The notes beneath the pieces are model-generated. The model made no database searches. It saw only the letters and a program-made list of their open reading frames with translations, and had not been told where the DNA came from. A DNA stretch of 35,906 nt from Rhodocyclaceae bacterium (GTDB lineage Bacteria > Pseudomonadota > Gammaproteobacteria > Burkholderiales > Rhodocyclaceae). Location of the stretch: assembly GCA_024710925.1 (NCBI GenBank), contig JANJTW010000177.1:1-35906 (forward strand), given 5' to 3'. Made by a program: the position numbers and the translations under genes. Shown piece after piece: positions 25,914 to 35,906 of the stretch; positions within the stretch are counted from its first letter, which is position 1, and each line of letters opens with the position of its first letter.

Positions 25914-25937
25914 GAAAAGGGGCCGTCGCCGGCCCCT
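25914..25937 (-). terminator. Terminator of the DUF3617 gene
   Basis: An 8-bp stem, AGGGGCCG (25918-25925) pairing with 25930-25937; on the minus strand it is followed by TTTT. It lies between the convergent crotonase and DUF3617 genes and may work weakly in both directions. Confidence 0.6.
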
Positions 25938-25959
25938 GTCGCTCCCGCCTGCGGCGCGT

Positions 25960-26487
25960 TCAGCGCATCTGCTGCATCTGCTTCTGCATCTCGGCGGCGT
26001 TGAACTTCATGCCGCCGGGCATCCCCGGCATGCCCGGCATGACGACGTCGCCGGGCTTCATGTCGGCCTTGCACGGGCCGAGCCACTTCGCGGCGAGGTT
26101 CATCTGCATTTCCTTCATGCCCTCCATCGGCGGGCTGTAGGTGGTGCGGATGTCGCCGCGGTAGCTGCTGGAAAAATCGCCGGAAAACTCGGCGCGCGTC
26201 GTCGCCGTCGTGCCGTCGAACTTGCACACCGAGTCGGCGATCACCTTGCCGCCCTCGCGGCGCACCTCGTTCTTCGAGCAGTTCTTCCGCGCCTCCTGCG
26301 CGCCGGCCTGCTCGGTCAGCTTGTCGGTCTTCTCGTCGACGCACTGCTGCATCGTCTGCGTCATCGGATGGGGGCCGCCCATCCTGTTGGTGATTTCCCA
26401 CAGGCCGGACTTGCGCGCCGGCGCGTCGGCCGCGGCGGCGCCGGCGGCGAGCAGGAGGATGCTGAGGGCGAGGGCGGTGCGGCGCAT
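25960..26487 (-). CDS. DUF3617-family periplasmic protein
   Basis: 175-aa exported protein with a signal peptide (MRRTALALSILLLAAGAAAADA), then the DUF3617 pattern: SGLWEITNRM near the mature N-terminus, three pairs of cysteines spread over the protein (CVDEK, NCSKN, SVCKF, GPCKADM) and a Met/Pro/Gly-rich C-terminus with PGMPGMPGG. The family is common in proteobacteria and has no known function. It lies 41 bases after the sigma-54 activator gene on the same strand and could be co-transcribed with it. Confidence 0.85.
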   Translation of the reverse strand: MRRTALALSILLLAAGAAAADAPARKSGLWEITNRMGGPHPMTQTMQQCVDEKTDKLTEQAGAQEARKNCSKNEVRREGGKVIADSVCKFDGTTATTRAEFSGDFSSSYRGDIRTTYSPPMEGMKEMQMNLAAKWLGPCKADMKPGDVVMPGMPGMPGGMKFNAAEMQKQMQQMR

Positions 26488-26528
26488 GGCGGGGCTCCTT
26501 GGGCGGGGGTGGGAGGGCATGGCCCGGC

Positions 26529-28583
<2,055 letters not shown>

Positions 28584-28606
28584 AACGTAGCACCTGCCCA
28601 TTTTGT

Positions 28607-28646
28607 AAGCAACGCATTGAGCAGTGCCGGGGGGTGTGAAGCAACG
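28607..28646. promoter_or_regulatory. Candidate upstream activator sites (direct repeat)
   Basis: AAGCAACG occurs at 28607-28614 and 28639-28646, 32 bases apart (about three helical turns), 80-120 bases upstream of the -24/-12 promoter. This position fits enhancer sites of a sigma-54 activator. The repeat is short, so support is limited. Confidence 0.35.
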
Positions 28647-28722
28647 GCTGTGCCATAAGTAATAGATGATGCAGCCTGCCCGATCCGTCGCCACGGCCGT
28701 ATTTCCGGGCCTCGCCGGCGAT

Positions 28723-28738
28723 TGGCACACGCCTTGCT
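28723..28738 (+). promoter_or_regulatory. Sigma-54 (-24/-12) promoter of the pedF operon
   Basis: TGGCAC-N5-TTGCT matches the sigma-54 consensus at every key position (GG and GC ten bases apart). It lies 50 bases before the pedF GTG and divergent from a sigma-54 activator gene. The rest of the 205-base gap holds the candidate activator sites. Confidence 0.85.
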
Positions 28739-28788
28739 GAACCGGGCTCCGTCGGGCGGAAGAACCCGCCATCACCAAAGGAGCCAAC

Positions 28789-29217
28789 GTGAAACACCCG
28801 AACCGAACCCTCCGCGGCCTGGCCGCCGCGCTGATCATCGGACTCTGTGCCGGACAGGCCCTCGCCCACGGCGACGTGACGCCGCAGGCGGTCGATACCA
28901 CCGGCCTCGACCCGCTCGGCGCCGACTGGCGCGCCGCCAACCCCTACCGCAAGAACGCGCGCGCCGTGGCCATCGGCGATTCCGCGTACAACCAGAACTG
29001 CGCGCGCTGCCACGGCCTCGGCGGCATTTCCGGCGGCATCGCGCCGGACCTGCGCTACCTGCCGGCGGCCGACGAGGGCGACGAGATCTTCATGCAGCGC
29101 GTGCGCAAGGGCGCGGCGCGCGACGGCAAGGTGTACATGCCGCCGTTCGAGGGCACGTTGAGCCAGGAAGCGATGTGGGCGATCCGCGCCTGGCTGGAGA
29201 CGGTCCATGAAGAATGA
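28789..29217 (+). CDS. pedF: Cytochrome c-550 PedF
   Basis: 142-aa periplasmic monohaem cytochrome that takes electrons from PQQ-dependent alcohol dehydrogenases. A signal peptide (LAAALIIGLCAGQALAHG) precedes the haem motif CARCH (Cys71, Cys74, His75); Met in VYMPPFEG is the probable sixth ligand. GTG start with AAGGAG upstream. It is the first gene after the sigma-54 promoter and overlaps the next gene by 11 bases. The motif spacing and the PQQ-associated neighbours identify the PedF type, though other c-550 names (ExaB-like) apply in other species. Confidence 0.88.
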   Translation: MKHPNRTLRGLAAALIIGLCAGQALAHGDVTPQAVDTTGLDPLGADWRAANPYRKNARAVAIGDSAYNQNCARCHGLGGISGGIAPDLRYLPAADEGDEIFMQRVRKGAARDGKVYMPPFEGTLSQEAMWAIRAWLETVHEE

Positions 29218-30064
29218 CCGCCGCGCCTGCCTGCTCAAGCTCTCCGCGCTGGCCGCGCTGCCGCTCGCCCGGGCGCTGCCGGCGGCGGCCGGCGAGGACA
29301 TCGAGGCGATCCGCCGGCGCGGCCGGCTGCGCATCGCCGTCTACAACGACTTTCCGCCCTATGCCGACCGCGGCCGGGGCATCGACATCGACCTCGGTCG
29401 CGCCATCGCCGAGCGGCTCGGCCTGTCACCCGAAATCGTCGGCTTCAACGCCGACGAGGACATGAACGACGACCTGCGCAACATGGTCTGGAAGGGCCAT
29501 TACCTCGGCACGCAGCCGGCCGACGTGATGATGCACGTGCCGGTCGACGAGCATCTGGCGCGCGCCAACGACAAGGTGCGCATCGTCGCTCCGTACCACC
29601 GCGAGGGGCTGGCGCTGGCGCGTGACCCGGCGCGCATTCCGGCGCCGCTGGCCGGCTCGGCGGCGGTGGCACTGGAAGTGTTCACGCGCGAGAAGGTCGG
29701 CGTCGAGACGACGACGCTGGCCGACGCCTTCCTGCTCGGCGCGCTGAACGGCCGGCTGCACGAGAACATCGTCCATTACCGCTCGGTCGGCGAGGCCGCC
29801 GCCGGGCTCAAGGCCGGCCGCGTGGCGGCGGTGCTGGCGCCGCAGGGCGAGCTGGAGGCGGCGCTCGCCGGCGAGACGCGCTTCGCCGTCGACGCCGCCC
29901 GCTTCGCCGAGCTGAAGGTCGACGGCTGGCCGCTCGGGCTGGCCGTCAAGGCCGAGCAGCCGGCGCTCGCCGAAGCGGTCGCCGCCGCCGTCGCCGAGCT
30001 GAAGAAGGACGGCACCGTCGCCGCCATCTTCAAGCGCCACGGCGTTACCCACCAACCCGCCTGA
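29207..30064 (+). CDS. Quinoprotein dehydrogenase-associated solute-binding protein
   Basis: 285-aa periplasmic protein of the family-3 binding-protein fold found beside PQQ dehydrogenases. The N-terminus has a Tat-like RRACLLKL and an Ala-rich signal; the mature part begins LRIAVYNDFPPYAD, a typical binding-protein strand, then GIDIDLGRAIAERLGL and an NDDLRNMVWKGHYLG segment characteristic of this subgroup. No ABC permease or ATPase follows, which is usual here; the protein is thought to support the quinoprotein rather than to transport. It overlaps pedF and is 10 bases from the propeller gene. Confidence 0.85.
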   Translation: MKNDRRACLLKLSALAALPLARALPAAAGEDIEAIRRRGRLRIAVYNDFPPYADRGRGIDIDLGRAIAERLGLSPEIVGFNADEDMNDDLRNMVWKGHYLGTQPADVMMHVPVDEHLARANDKVRIVAPYHREGLALARDPARIPAPLAGSAAVALEVFTREKVGVETTTLADAFLLGALNGRLHENIVHYRSVGEAAAGLKAGRVAAVLAPQGELEAALAGETRFAVDAARFAELKVDGWPLGLAVKAEQPALAEAVAAAVAELKKDGTVAAIFKRHGVTHQPA

Positions 30065-30074
30065 GGAGTCCGCC

Positions 30075-31022
30075 ATGCGCCATCTGCAAGCGAAACTGGC
30101 CGGCGCGCTGCTGCTCGCCGCCTGTGCCCTGGAGGCCGGCGCCGCCGGGCCGCACGCCTACGTACCGAACGAGAAGTCGGGCAGCGTCAGCGTCATCGAC
30201 ATCGCCAGCGACCGCCGCGTCGGCGACATCGCCGTCGGCAAGCGCCCGCGCGGCAACGCCAGCGACGGCCGCCTGCTCTATCTCAGCGAGGCCGAGAGCG
30301 GCCGCCTGCTCGTCGTCGATCCGGCGGCCGGCCGCGTCGTCGGCAGCGCGCCGCTCGGCAAGTCGCCGGAAGGCGTCGGCGTCTCCGCCGACGGCCGGCT
30401 GCTGGCGGCGGCGGTCGAGGACGACAACAGCGTCGTCCTCTTCGCGGCGGACGGCCTGCGCGAGCTGGCGCGCATCCGCGTCGAGGGCAAGAACCCGGAG
30501 CACGCGGTGTTTTCGCCCGACGGCCGCTGGCTCTACGTCAGCGCCGAGGAGGCCGAGCAGGTGGACGTGATCGACGTCGGGCAGCGCCGGCAGGTGGCCA
30601 GCGTTGCCGTCGGCAAGCGGCCGCGCGGCATCGCCTTCACGCCGGACGGCCGCCACGCCTACGTCGCCTGCGAGATCGAGGGCAAGGTCTACGCCATCGA
30701 CGTCGCCGGCCGCAAGGTGCTTGCCGCGATTGTCGCCGGCGAGTTCCCGAACGGTCTGGCGATGCACCCGGACGGCCGCCGCGTCTTCGTCTCCAACGGC
30801 CGCGACGGCACGGTGATGGCCATCGACACGGCGACGAACGCCGTCGTCGCCACCGCCGCCGTCGGCAAGCGGCCGTGGAACATGGCGCTGACGCCGGACG
30901 GCGGCAAGCTCTACGTCGCCAACGGCCGCTCGAACAGCGTCTCGGTGCTCGACAGCGGCAGCCTGCGGAAGCTTGCCGAGATCGAAGTCGGCGAACTGCC
31001 CTGGGGCGTCAGCATCCAATGA
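30075..31022 (+). CDS. PQQ-associated YVTN beta-propeller protein
   Basis: 315-aa secreted protein with a signal peptide (AGALLLAACALEAGAAG) and about seven repeats of 42 residues, each with a GKxPxGxAxxPDGRxxYV core: VGKRPRGNAS, LGKSPEGVGVS, GKNPEHAVFS, VGKRPRGIAF, AGEFPNGLAM, VGKRPWNMAL and VGELPWGVSI. This gives one complete seven-bladed propeller. The family is named for co-occurrence with PQQ-dependent alcohol catabolism; a binding or scaffold role is likely, and no catalytic residue is seen. The stop overlaps the cytochrome b start (ATGA). Confidence 0.88.
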   Translation: MRHLQAKLAGALLLAACALEAGAAGPHAYVPNEKSGSVSVIDIASDRRVGDIAVGKRPRGNASDGRLLYLSEAESGRLLVVDPAAGRVVGSAPLGKSPEGVGVSADGRLLAAAVEDDNSVVLFAADGLRELARIRVEGKNPEHAVFSPDGRWLYVSAEEAEQVDVIDVGQRRQVASVAVGKRPRGIAFTPDGRHAYVACEIEGKVYAIDVAGRKVLAAIVAGEFPNGLAMHPDGRRVFVSNGRDGTVMAIDTATNAVVATAAVGKRPWNMALTPDGGKLYVANGRSNSVSVLDSGSLRKLAEIEVGELPWGVSIQ

Positions 31023-31564
31023 GCGCCGGGGCCCACGCGGAACGCTACGCGCTGCCGGCGGTGCTGCTGCACTGGCTGCAGGCGGCGCTGGTGCTGTGGC
31101 TGCTGTGGCTCGGCTGGAACATGGTCGAGCTGCCGAAGGGCGCCGAGCGCAGTGCCGCCTACGCGCTGCACAAGTCCTTCGGGCTGGTCGCGCTCGGCCT
31201 CGTGCTGCTGCGCCTCGCCGTCCGCCGCCTGCTGCCGCCGCCGGCGCCGCTCGCCGCCGGCCACGAGGCGCGGCTCGCCGCCGCCGCGCACCGCCTGCTG
31301 TATGCGCTGCTGCTGGCGCTGCCGCTCGCCGGCTACCTGGCGTCGGCCTTCACGCCGTTCGCGATGAAGATATTCGGCGTCGAACTGCCGCGCCTCGCCG
31401 CGCCCGACGCGGCGATGAACGCCTTCTTCAAGAGCGTGCACCTGGTCGCCGGCTGGTCGCTGGTGGCGCTGCTCGCGCTGCACATCGCCGCCGCCGCGCG
31501 CCATGCGCTGCGTCGCGACGGCACGCTGGCGCGCATGCTGCCCGGCCGGGTGTCCGGAAATTGA
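31019..31564 (+). CDS. Cytochrome b561-family membrane protein
   Basis: 181-aa four-helix di-haem membrane protein. Histidines in four helices (LLHWLQAAL, ALHKSFGLV, AHRLLYALL, SVHLVAGW and LHIAAAARH) are placed as haem b ligands. Helices cover about residues 12-32, 48-65, 88-108 and 141-162. As the last gene of the pedF operon it may pass electrons between the periplasmic cytochrome and the quinone pool; that is inferred from position. The start overlaps the propeller stop. Confidence 0.87.
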   Translation: MSAGAHAERYALPAVLLHWLQAALVLWLLWLGWNMVELPKGAERSAAYALHKSFGLVALGLVLLRLAVRRLLPPPAPLAAGHEARLAAAAHRLLYALLLALPLAGYLASAFTPFAMKIFGVELPRLAAPDAAMNAFFKSVHLVAGWSLVALLALHIAAAARHALRRDGTLARMLPGRVSGN

Positions 31565-31586
31565 ACAGGTGCTGAAAAACGGAACA

Positions 31587-31612
31587 GCCGGCGCGCCGCG
31601 CGGCGTGCCGGC
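31587..31612. terminator. Hairpin between convergent genes
   Basis: GCCGGCGCGCCG pairs with CGGCGTGCCGGC, with one G-T pair, over 26 bases. It stands between the cytochrome b gene and the convergent metallopeptidase-like gene. No T-run follows, so termination is only a possibility. Confidence 0.35.
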
Positions 31613-31626
31613 CGCGCCCCCGCCGC

Positions 31627-32625
31627 TCAGCGCAGCGTGACGCCGCGCTCCGCCGTGGCCAGCGGCGAGCCGGCCGCCGCCGGGACGGCGACGTCGGCGA
31701 CCGCCGGCGTCAGCCCGCGCTCCCAGAGCAGGGCGAGGACGCTGGCGATGAAGCGCTTGTGTTCGGGCGGCGCGTTGTCGTACCAGCGGCGCAGGTAGTC
31801 CTCAAGCGTGCTGCGCGCGTCGGCCGGATCGAGATTGAGGTAGGCGAGCGCGTCCCAGTTCTGCGGGTCGCTGCTGAACAGCGGCAGCAGCAGGTTGGCA
31901 AGGACTTCGTTCTTCTCGCGCAGGTAGGGGTTCCGGCGCAGCTGCGCCTCGTTCTCGCGCAGCCAGGACGACAGCGGCGCGTGCGCCGGCAGCTGGCGGT
32001 GGCCCTCGGCGATCAGGTGGTCGAAGAAGCGCCGCAGCTTGCGCGCCTCGCCCGCCCAGCGCGGCTCGGGCGGCGAGCGTTCCCAGCTCCCGGCGAGGCT
32101 GGTCAGCGTAAACAGCGACGCCGTCTCGCACAGCGTTTCCTCGAACCACTGGTTGTGCTTGACCGTCTGCGGGCCGACATGCTGCTCGTAGTTCGACAGG
32201 ATGTGGCAAAGCTCGTGCGCGAACTCGTAGACGTACAGGTGCCACTTCTCGCCGCGGGCGTGCAGCCGGACGCGGTACTCGCCACCGGGGCCGCGCTCGT
32301 ACAGCGCCACCGGCGCGCGTTCGGTGTGGCTGACGACGATCGGCACCGTCAGCTTTTCCGGCAGCCGCGACATCAGCTCGTCGGCGACCGAGTAGAGCAC
32401 CGTCTCGATCTGGCGCGGATCGGCGCCGCCCCACCCACCCGGTTCGACGCGGATGTCCAGCCCCAGCTTGCGGCTGCTGGCGGCCGGCTTCGTCGGCGCG
32501 TCGCGAGCGGTCTCGGCGTGCGCCAGCGAACAGGCGATCGAGGCGATGATCAGCGGCAGGCGCATCTGCCGCATGATCCAGGCGCGCGGCGTGCCGCGGC
32601 GCCGCTCTTCCCGCTTCCTCGTCAT
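31627..32625 (-). CDS. Secreted HExxH protein, putative zinc metallopeptidase
   Basis: 332-aa exported protein that I cannot assign to a named family. A basic N-terminus is followed by a signal (LPLIIASIACSLAHAET). HELCH in YEFAHELCHILSNYEQH is an HExxH zinc motif, and Glu residues 23-30 residues further (WFEETLCETASLF) could complete a gluzincin-like site. The remainder is helical (LRENEAQLRRNPYLREKNEVLANLLLPLF). ATG at 32625 is used because AGGA precedes it by six bases. The convergent and divergent neighbours belong to alcohol oxidation, but a link is not shown. Enzymatic activity is unproven. Confidence 0.78.
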   Translation of the reverse strand: MTRKREERRRGTPRAWIMRQMRLPLIIASIACSLAHAETARDAPTKPAASSRKLGLDIRVEPGGWGGADPRQIETVLYSVADELMSRLPEKLTVPIVVSHTERAPVALYERGPGGEYRVRLHARGEKWHLYVYEFAHELCHILSNYEQHVGPQTVKHNQWFEETLCETASLFTLTSLAGSWERSPPEPRWAGEARKLRRFFDHLIAEGHRQLPAHAPLSSWLRENEAQLRRNPYLREKNEVLANLLLPLFSSDPQNWDALAYLNLDPADARSTLEDYLRRWYDNAPPEHKRFIASVLALLWERGLTPAVADVAVPAAAGSPLATAERGVTLR

Positions 32626-32656
32626 GGCCAATCCTTTCCGCCAGCCGGTTGCAGAC

Positions 32657-32748
32657 TGCCGGCCGGCGCGCGGCCGGCACGACCGATGCCGTGTGGACCC
32701 GGCGCCTGCGGCGATCGTTCCCCGCGCCGCCGGCGGGAACGTTTTTTT
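32657..32748 (+). ncRNA. Candidate small RNA or leader with terminator
   Basis: Two hairpins lie in the 215-base gap between divergent genes: TGCCGGCCG/CGGCCGGCA (32657-32679) and CGTTCCC/GGGAACG (32716-32722 with 32735-32741), the second followed by seven T. This is an intrinsic terminator on the plus strand with no plus-strand gene before it, so a short transcript ending here is plausible. No promoter is recognised. Confidence 0.3.
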
Positions 32749-32840
32749 CCGAGAACCAACCGCGGCAAGGTCGGTCGAAACGACGTTGAACGAGCTTGGG
32801 CTTCGCTTTCAGGGAGGATGTTCGCTGAAGGAGAAATGCC

Positions 32841-33275
32841 ATGAGAAAGCACTTGATGAAGCAGGTTTGCGGCCTCGCGCTCGGGGTCGCCGGCGCGCTG
32901 GCGCCGCTCGGCATGGCGCAGGCCGCCGATGACTACGTTGACCGTTACATCAACGGTTATCTGAACGATCCCTACACCAACGAAGTCGCTCCCGAACGGG
33001 CGAGCGCCTTCCCCGCCGGCGTCAGCTCGATCGAAGCCGGCGCGCAAGGCCCGATCCGGGACGACATGTCGATGAAGCAGGAAAGCTTCCGGAGCGACGA
33101 GCCGCACGAGTTCTACACCGGCTGGAAGACCGAAGACACGATGGGCAAGGCCCGCGGCGCCGAAGGGCCGATCCGGGAATCCCCCGCCGCGCTCGACGAG
33201 ACGGCGACGAAACCGGTCGCACGCTTGCCCGACCACCAGTTCGGCGAGCTCTACGACCCGCCGGTCCGGCAATAG
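32841..33275 (+). CDS. Small secreted protein of unknown function
   Basis: 144-aa protein with a signal peptide (MRKHLMKQVCGLALGVAGALAPLGMAQAAD). The mature part begins DDYVDRYINGYLNDPYTNEV and contains a short duplication: GAQGPIRDDM and GAEGPIRESP, about 40 residues apart. It is acidic, rich in Asp, Glu, Pro and Gly, and has no cysteine after the signal. AAGGAGAAATGCC precedes the ATG. I know no family for it. The position next to alcohol-oxidation genes suggests, but does not show, a periplasmic role there. Confidence 0.75.
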   Translation: MRKHLMKQVCGLALGVAGALAPLGMAQAADDYVDRYINGYLNDPYTNEVAPERASAFPAGVSSIEAGAQGPIRDDMSMKQESFRSDEPHEFYTGWKTEDTMGKARGAEGPIRESPAALDETATKPVARLPDHQFGELYDPPVRQ

Positions 33276-33279
33276 CGTC

Positions 33280-33326
33280 GCGCGGGACGGCGGTCCGGTC
33301 GCCGCTGGCGGCCGCCGCCGTCGCGC
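33280..33326. terminator. Hairpin between convergent genes
   Basis: GCGCGGGACGGCGG (33280-33293) pairs imperfectly with CCGCCGTCGCGC (33315-33326). It fills the 60-base gap between the convergent secreted-protein and cytochrome c genes. No T-run is present. Confidence 0.3.
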
Positions 33327-33335
33327 CTGACCCCG

Positions 33336-33653
33336 TCACTCCAGCGCCAGCACCCAGCCGATCACCGCCTTCAGGTCGTCGTCGCCGATCTTGTCGGCGG
33401 GGTGCGGCATCATCGGCACCTGGCCCCAGACGCCGCTGCCGCCGTGGCGCACCTTGTCCGCAAGGCGCGCCGGGGCGCCGGCGTCGCCGCGGTATTTCGC
33501 GGCGACATCGCGGTACGAGGGGCCGACCATCTTCTTGTCGACGGCATGGCAGGCGACGCAGCGCGCCTTCTTGGCGATCGCTTCGGACGCTTGCGCCGGC
33601 AGCGCGGTCATGGCGACGGCGAGGAGGAGGGGGAGGGCGGTACGGTAGTGCAT
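33336..33653 (-). CDS. Small periplasmic cytochrome c (c-551/c-552 type)
   Basis: 105-aa monohaem cytochrome with a signal peptide (LPLLLAVAMTALPAQASE). The haem site is CVACH (Cys32, Cys35, His36), and VPMMPHP contains the distal Met. GPSYRDVAAKYRG is the conserved block of the c-551/c-552 group. It is the last gene of a minus-strand run after the aldehyde dehydrogenase and DUF779 genes, 25 bases from DUF779. It probably carries electrons from periplasmic dehydrogenases to a terminal oxidase. Confidence 0.88.
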   Translation of the reverse strand: MHYRTALPLLLAVAMTALPAQASEAIAKKARCVACHAVDKKMVGPSYRDVAAKYRGDAGAPARLADKVRHGGSGVWGQVPMMPHPADKIGDDDLKAVIGWVLALE

Positions 33654-33678
33654 GGCAGATCCTTGGTTGCGGTAGAGG

Positions 33679-34038
33679 TCAGAGAAAGCCGAGTTCGGCC
33701 AGCTCGGCGTCGGTAAACAGCCGCGAACGGGTGTGGAAGGCCTTGCCTTCCGGCCCTTCGAGCGAGAAGGTGCCGCCGTGGCCGTCGATCACGTCAATGA
33801 TCAGTTGCGTGTGCTTCCAGTATTCGTACTGCGACTTGCCGATGTAGAACGGGCAGCCGCCGATGTCGCCGAGGTACTCGTCGCCGGCGCCGATGGTCAG
33901 CTCGCCGGGCAGGTAGCAGTTGGCGGCGCTGTTGTCGCAGCAGCCGCCGGACTGGTGGAAGAAGAGCGGCCCGTGCTTCGCTTTCAGCGACGCGATCAGT
34001 GCCAGCGCGGCGTGGGTGGCGACGACTTTGTCGACCAT
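33679..34038 (-). CDS. DUF779-family protein
   Basis: 119-aa cytoplasmic protein that co-occurs with ExaC/AcoD-type aldehyde dehydrogenases in many bacteria. The conserved block HGPLFFHQSGGCCDNSAANCYLPGEL carries the paired cysteines of the family, and GGCPFYIGKSQYEYWKHTQLIIDV follows. The pattern suggests metal or ligand binding; the function is not known. GGAG precedes the ATG. An intrinsic terminator stands immediately before this gene, between it and the upstream aldehyde dehydrogenase gene, so its dose should be lower. Confidence 0.9.
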   Translation of the reverse strand: MVDKVVATHAALALIASLKAKHGPLFFHQSGGCCDNSAANCYLPGELTIGAGDEYLGDIGGCPFYIGKSQYEYWKHTQLIIDVIDGHGGTFSLEGPEGKAFHTRSRLFTDAELAELGFL

Positions 34039-34051
34039 GCTCGGCTCCCGG

Positions 34052-34085
34052 AAAAAACGGGGGCGGGAAGCGGACTTCCCGCCCC
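34052..34085 (-). terminator. Intrinsic terminator between ALDH and DUF779 genes
   Basis: A perfect 11-bp stem, GGGGCGGGAAG (34060-34070) pairing with 34075-34085 around a four-base loop; on the minus strand it is followed by G-T6. It ends 14 bases before the DUF779 start, so it lies in that gene's leader and should attenuate its transcription. Confidence 0.85.
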
Positions 34086-34163
34086 GAACTTGCTCGCAGT
34101 AAGCAAGAGGAGGAGATGGCGGCCGGCCCCCGCGACGAGGGCCGCCGCCCGCTGCACAAAGGA

Positions 34164-35684
<1,521 letters not shown>

Positions 35685-35797
35685 GTCGTCTCCTCGTTAC
35701 TCTGTGTGATGGTGAGCGAAAGCAGCGTTGCGAAGTCTCGCCGAGCCGCCGTCGCTACCACCCGCCGACGGCCCGGCGGACTCTCGCCCCGTTCAAG

Positions 35798-35812
35798 GCA
35801 CGGCCTGTGCCA
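35798..35812 (-). promoter_or_regulatory. Candidate sigma-54 promoter upstream of the ALDH gene
   Basis: On the minus strand TGGCAC-N5-GTGC has GG and GC ten bases apart as needed, but the -12 element deviates (GTGC, not TTGC). It is 114 bases before the ALDH start. The same bases form GGCAC-N5-GTGCC, so it may instead be a palindrome. The remaining bases up to 35906 hold no gene that I can support. Confidence 0.35.
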
Positions 35813-35906
35813 GCTTCCCGGCCGGCAACGGCAAAGGCTTGCCGCACAAGGATTCCGCCGCAGCCAGCCGGCGCCGGCGCGGCGCTTCATGCCAATGCGC
35901 TGTTGA

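Noticed and set aside
35685-35906. Short Arg-rich frame upstream of the aldehyde dehydrogenase
   Set aside because: No recognisable domain or ribosome-binding site, and it overlaps the likely promoter and the first part of the ALDH gene.

Overview
The window is very GC-rich (roughly two thirds G+C by eye, with strong G/C third positions). The gene set (Hyb-type hydrogenase, TrkA/TrkH, a DUF3617 protein, cytochrome c-550 PedF with its PQQ-associated partners, ExaC-type aldehyde dehydrogenase with DUF779) fits a respiratory betaproteobacterium, most likely Rhodocyclales (Dechloromonas/Azonexus/Azospira-like). The taxonomic placement is inference. No rRNA, tRNA or CRISPR array was seen.

Region 1 (1-6604, +): a group 1c [NiFe] hydrogenase operon in the order hybO (5' end outside the window), hybA, hybB, hybC, hybD, hypC/hybG, hybE. 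The first four encode the membrane-bound periplasmic H2-oxidising complex. The last three encode the C-terminal protease and two maturation chaperones. A strong intrinsic terminator lies between hybC and hybD and should lower maturation-gene expression relative to the structural genes.

Region 2 (about 6605-9460): an accessory island with lower GC at its left end. It holds a lone unknown ORF preceded by an attC-like hairpin and flanked by imperfect inverted repeats, a RelE-like toxin/Xre antitoxin pair with a palindromic operator inside its promoter, an orphan ribbon-helix-helix protein, and a divergent mazEF pair with two 19-bp operators. A 17-bp direct repeat separates the modules.

Region 3 (9561-21064, +): housekeeping genes. 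Threonine ammonia-lyase and a secreted hydrolase-like protein; greB; a short KdpD-like sensor kinase and KdpE-like regulator directly followed by trkA and trkH (K+ uptake); htpG with a clear terminator; then a DUF3568 lipoprotein and a secreted Gly/Ala-rich repeat protein.

Region 4 (21087-26487): on the minus strand a three-gene unit of outer-membrane porin, periplasmic phosphate-binding-like protein and membrane diguanylate cyclase with its own promoter; a short-chain dehydrogenase; divergent from it, on the plus strand, a dienoyl-CoA isomerase-like crotonase with two palindromes in the shared upstream region; and a minus-strand DUF3617 protein.

Region 5 (26529-35906): an alcohol-oxidation cluster. 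A sigma-54 activator of the AcoR type faces away from pedF, and a perfect -24/-12 promoter stands upstream of pedF. pedF is followed by a quinoprotein-associated solute-binding protein, a YVTN beta-propeller and a cytochrome b561. On the minus strand lie an ExaC-type aldehyde dehydrogenase, a DUF779 protein separated from it by an intrinsic terminator, and a small cytochrome c. Between the two arms sit a secreted HExxH protein and a small secreted protein of unknown function. The PQQ alcohol dehydrogenase itself is not in the window.
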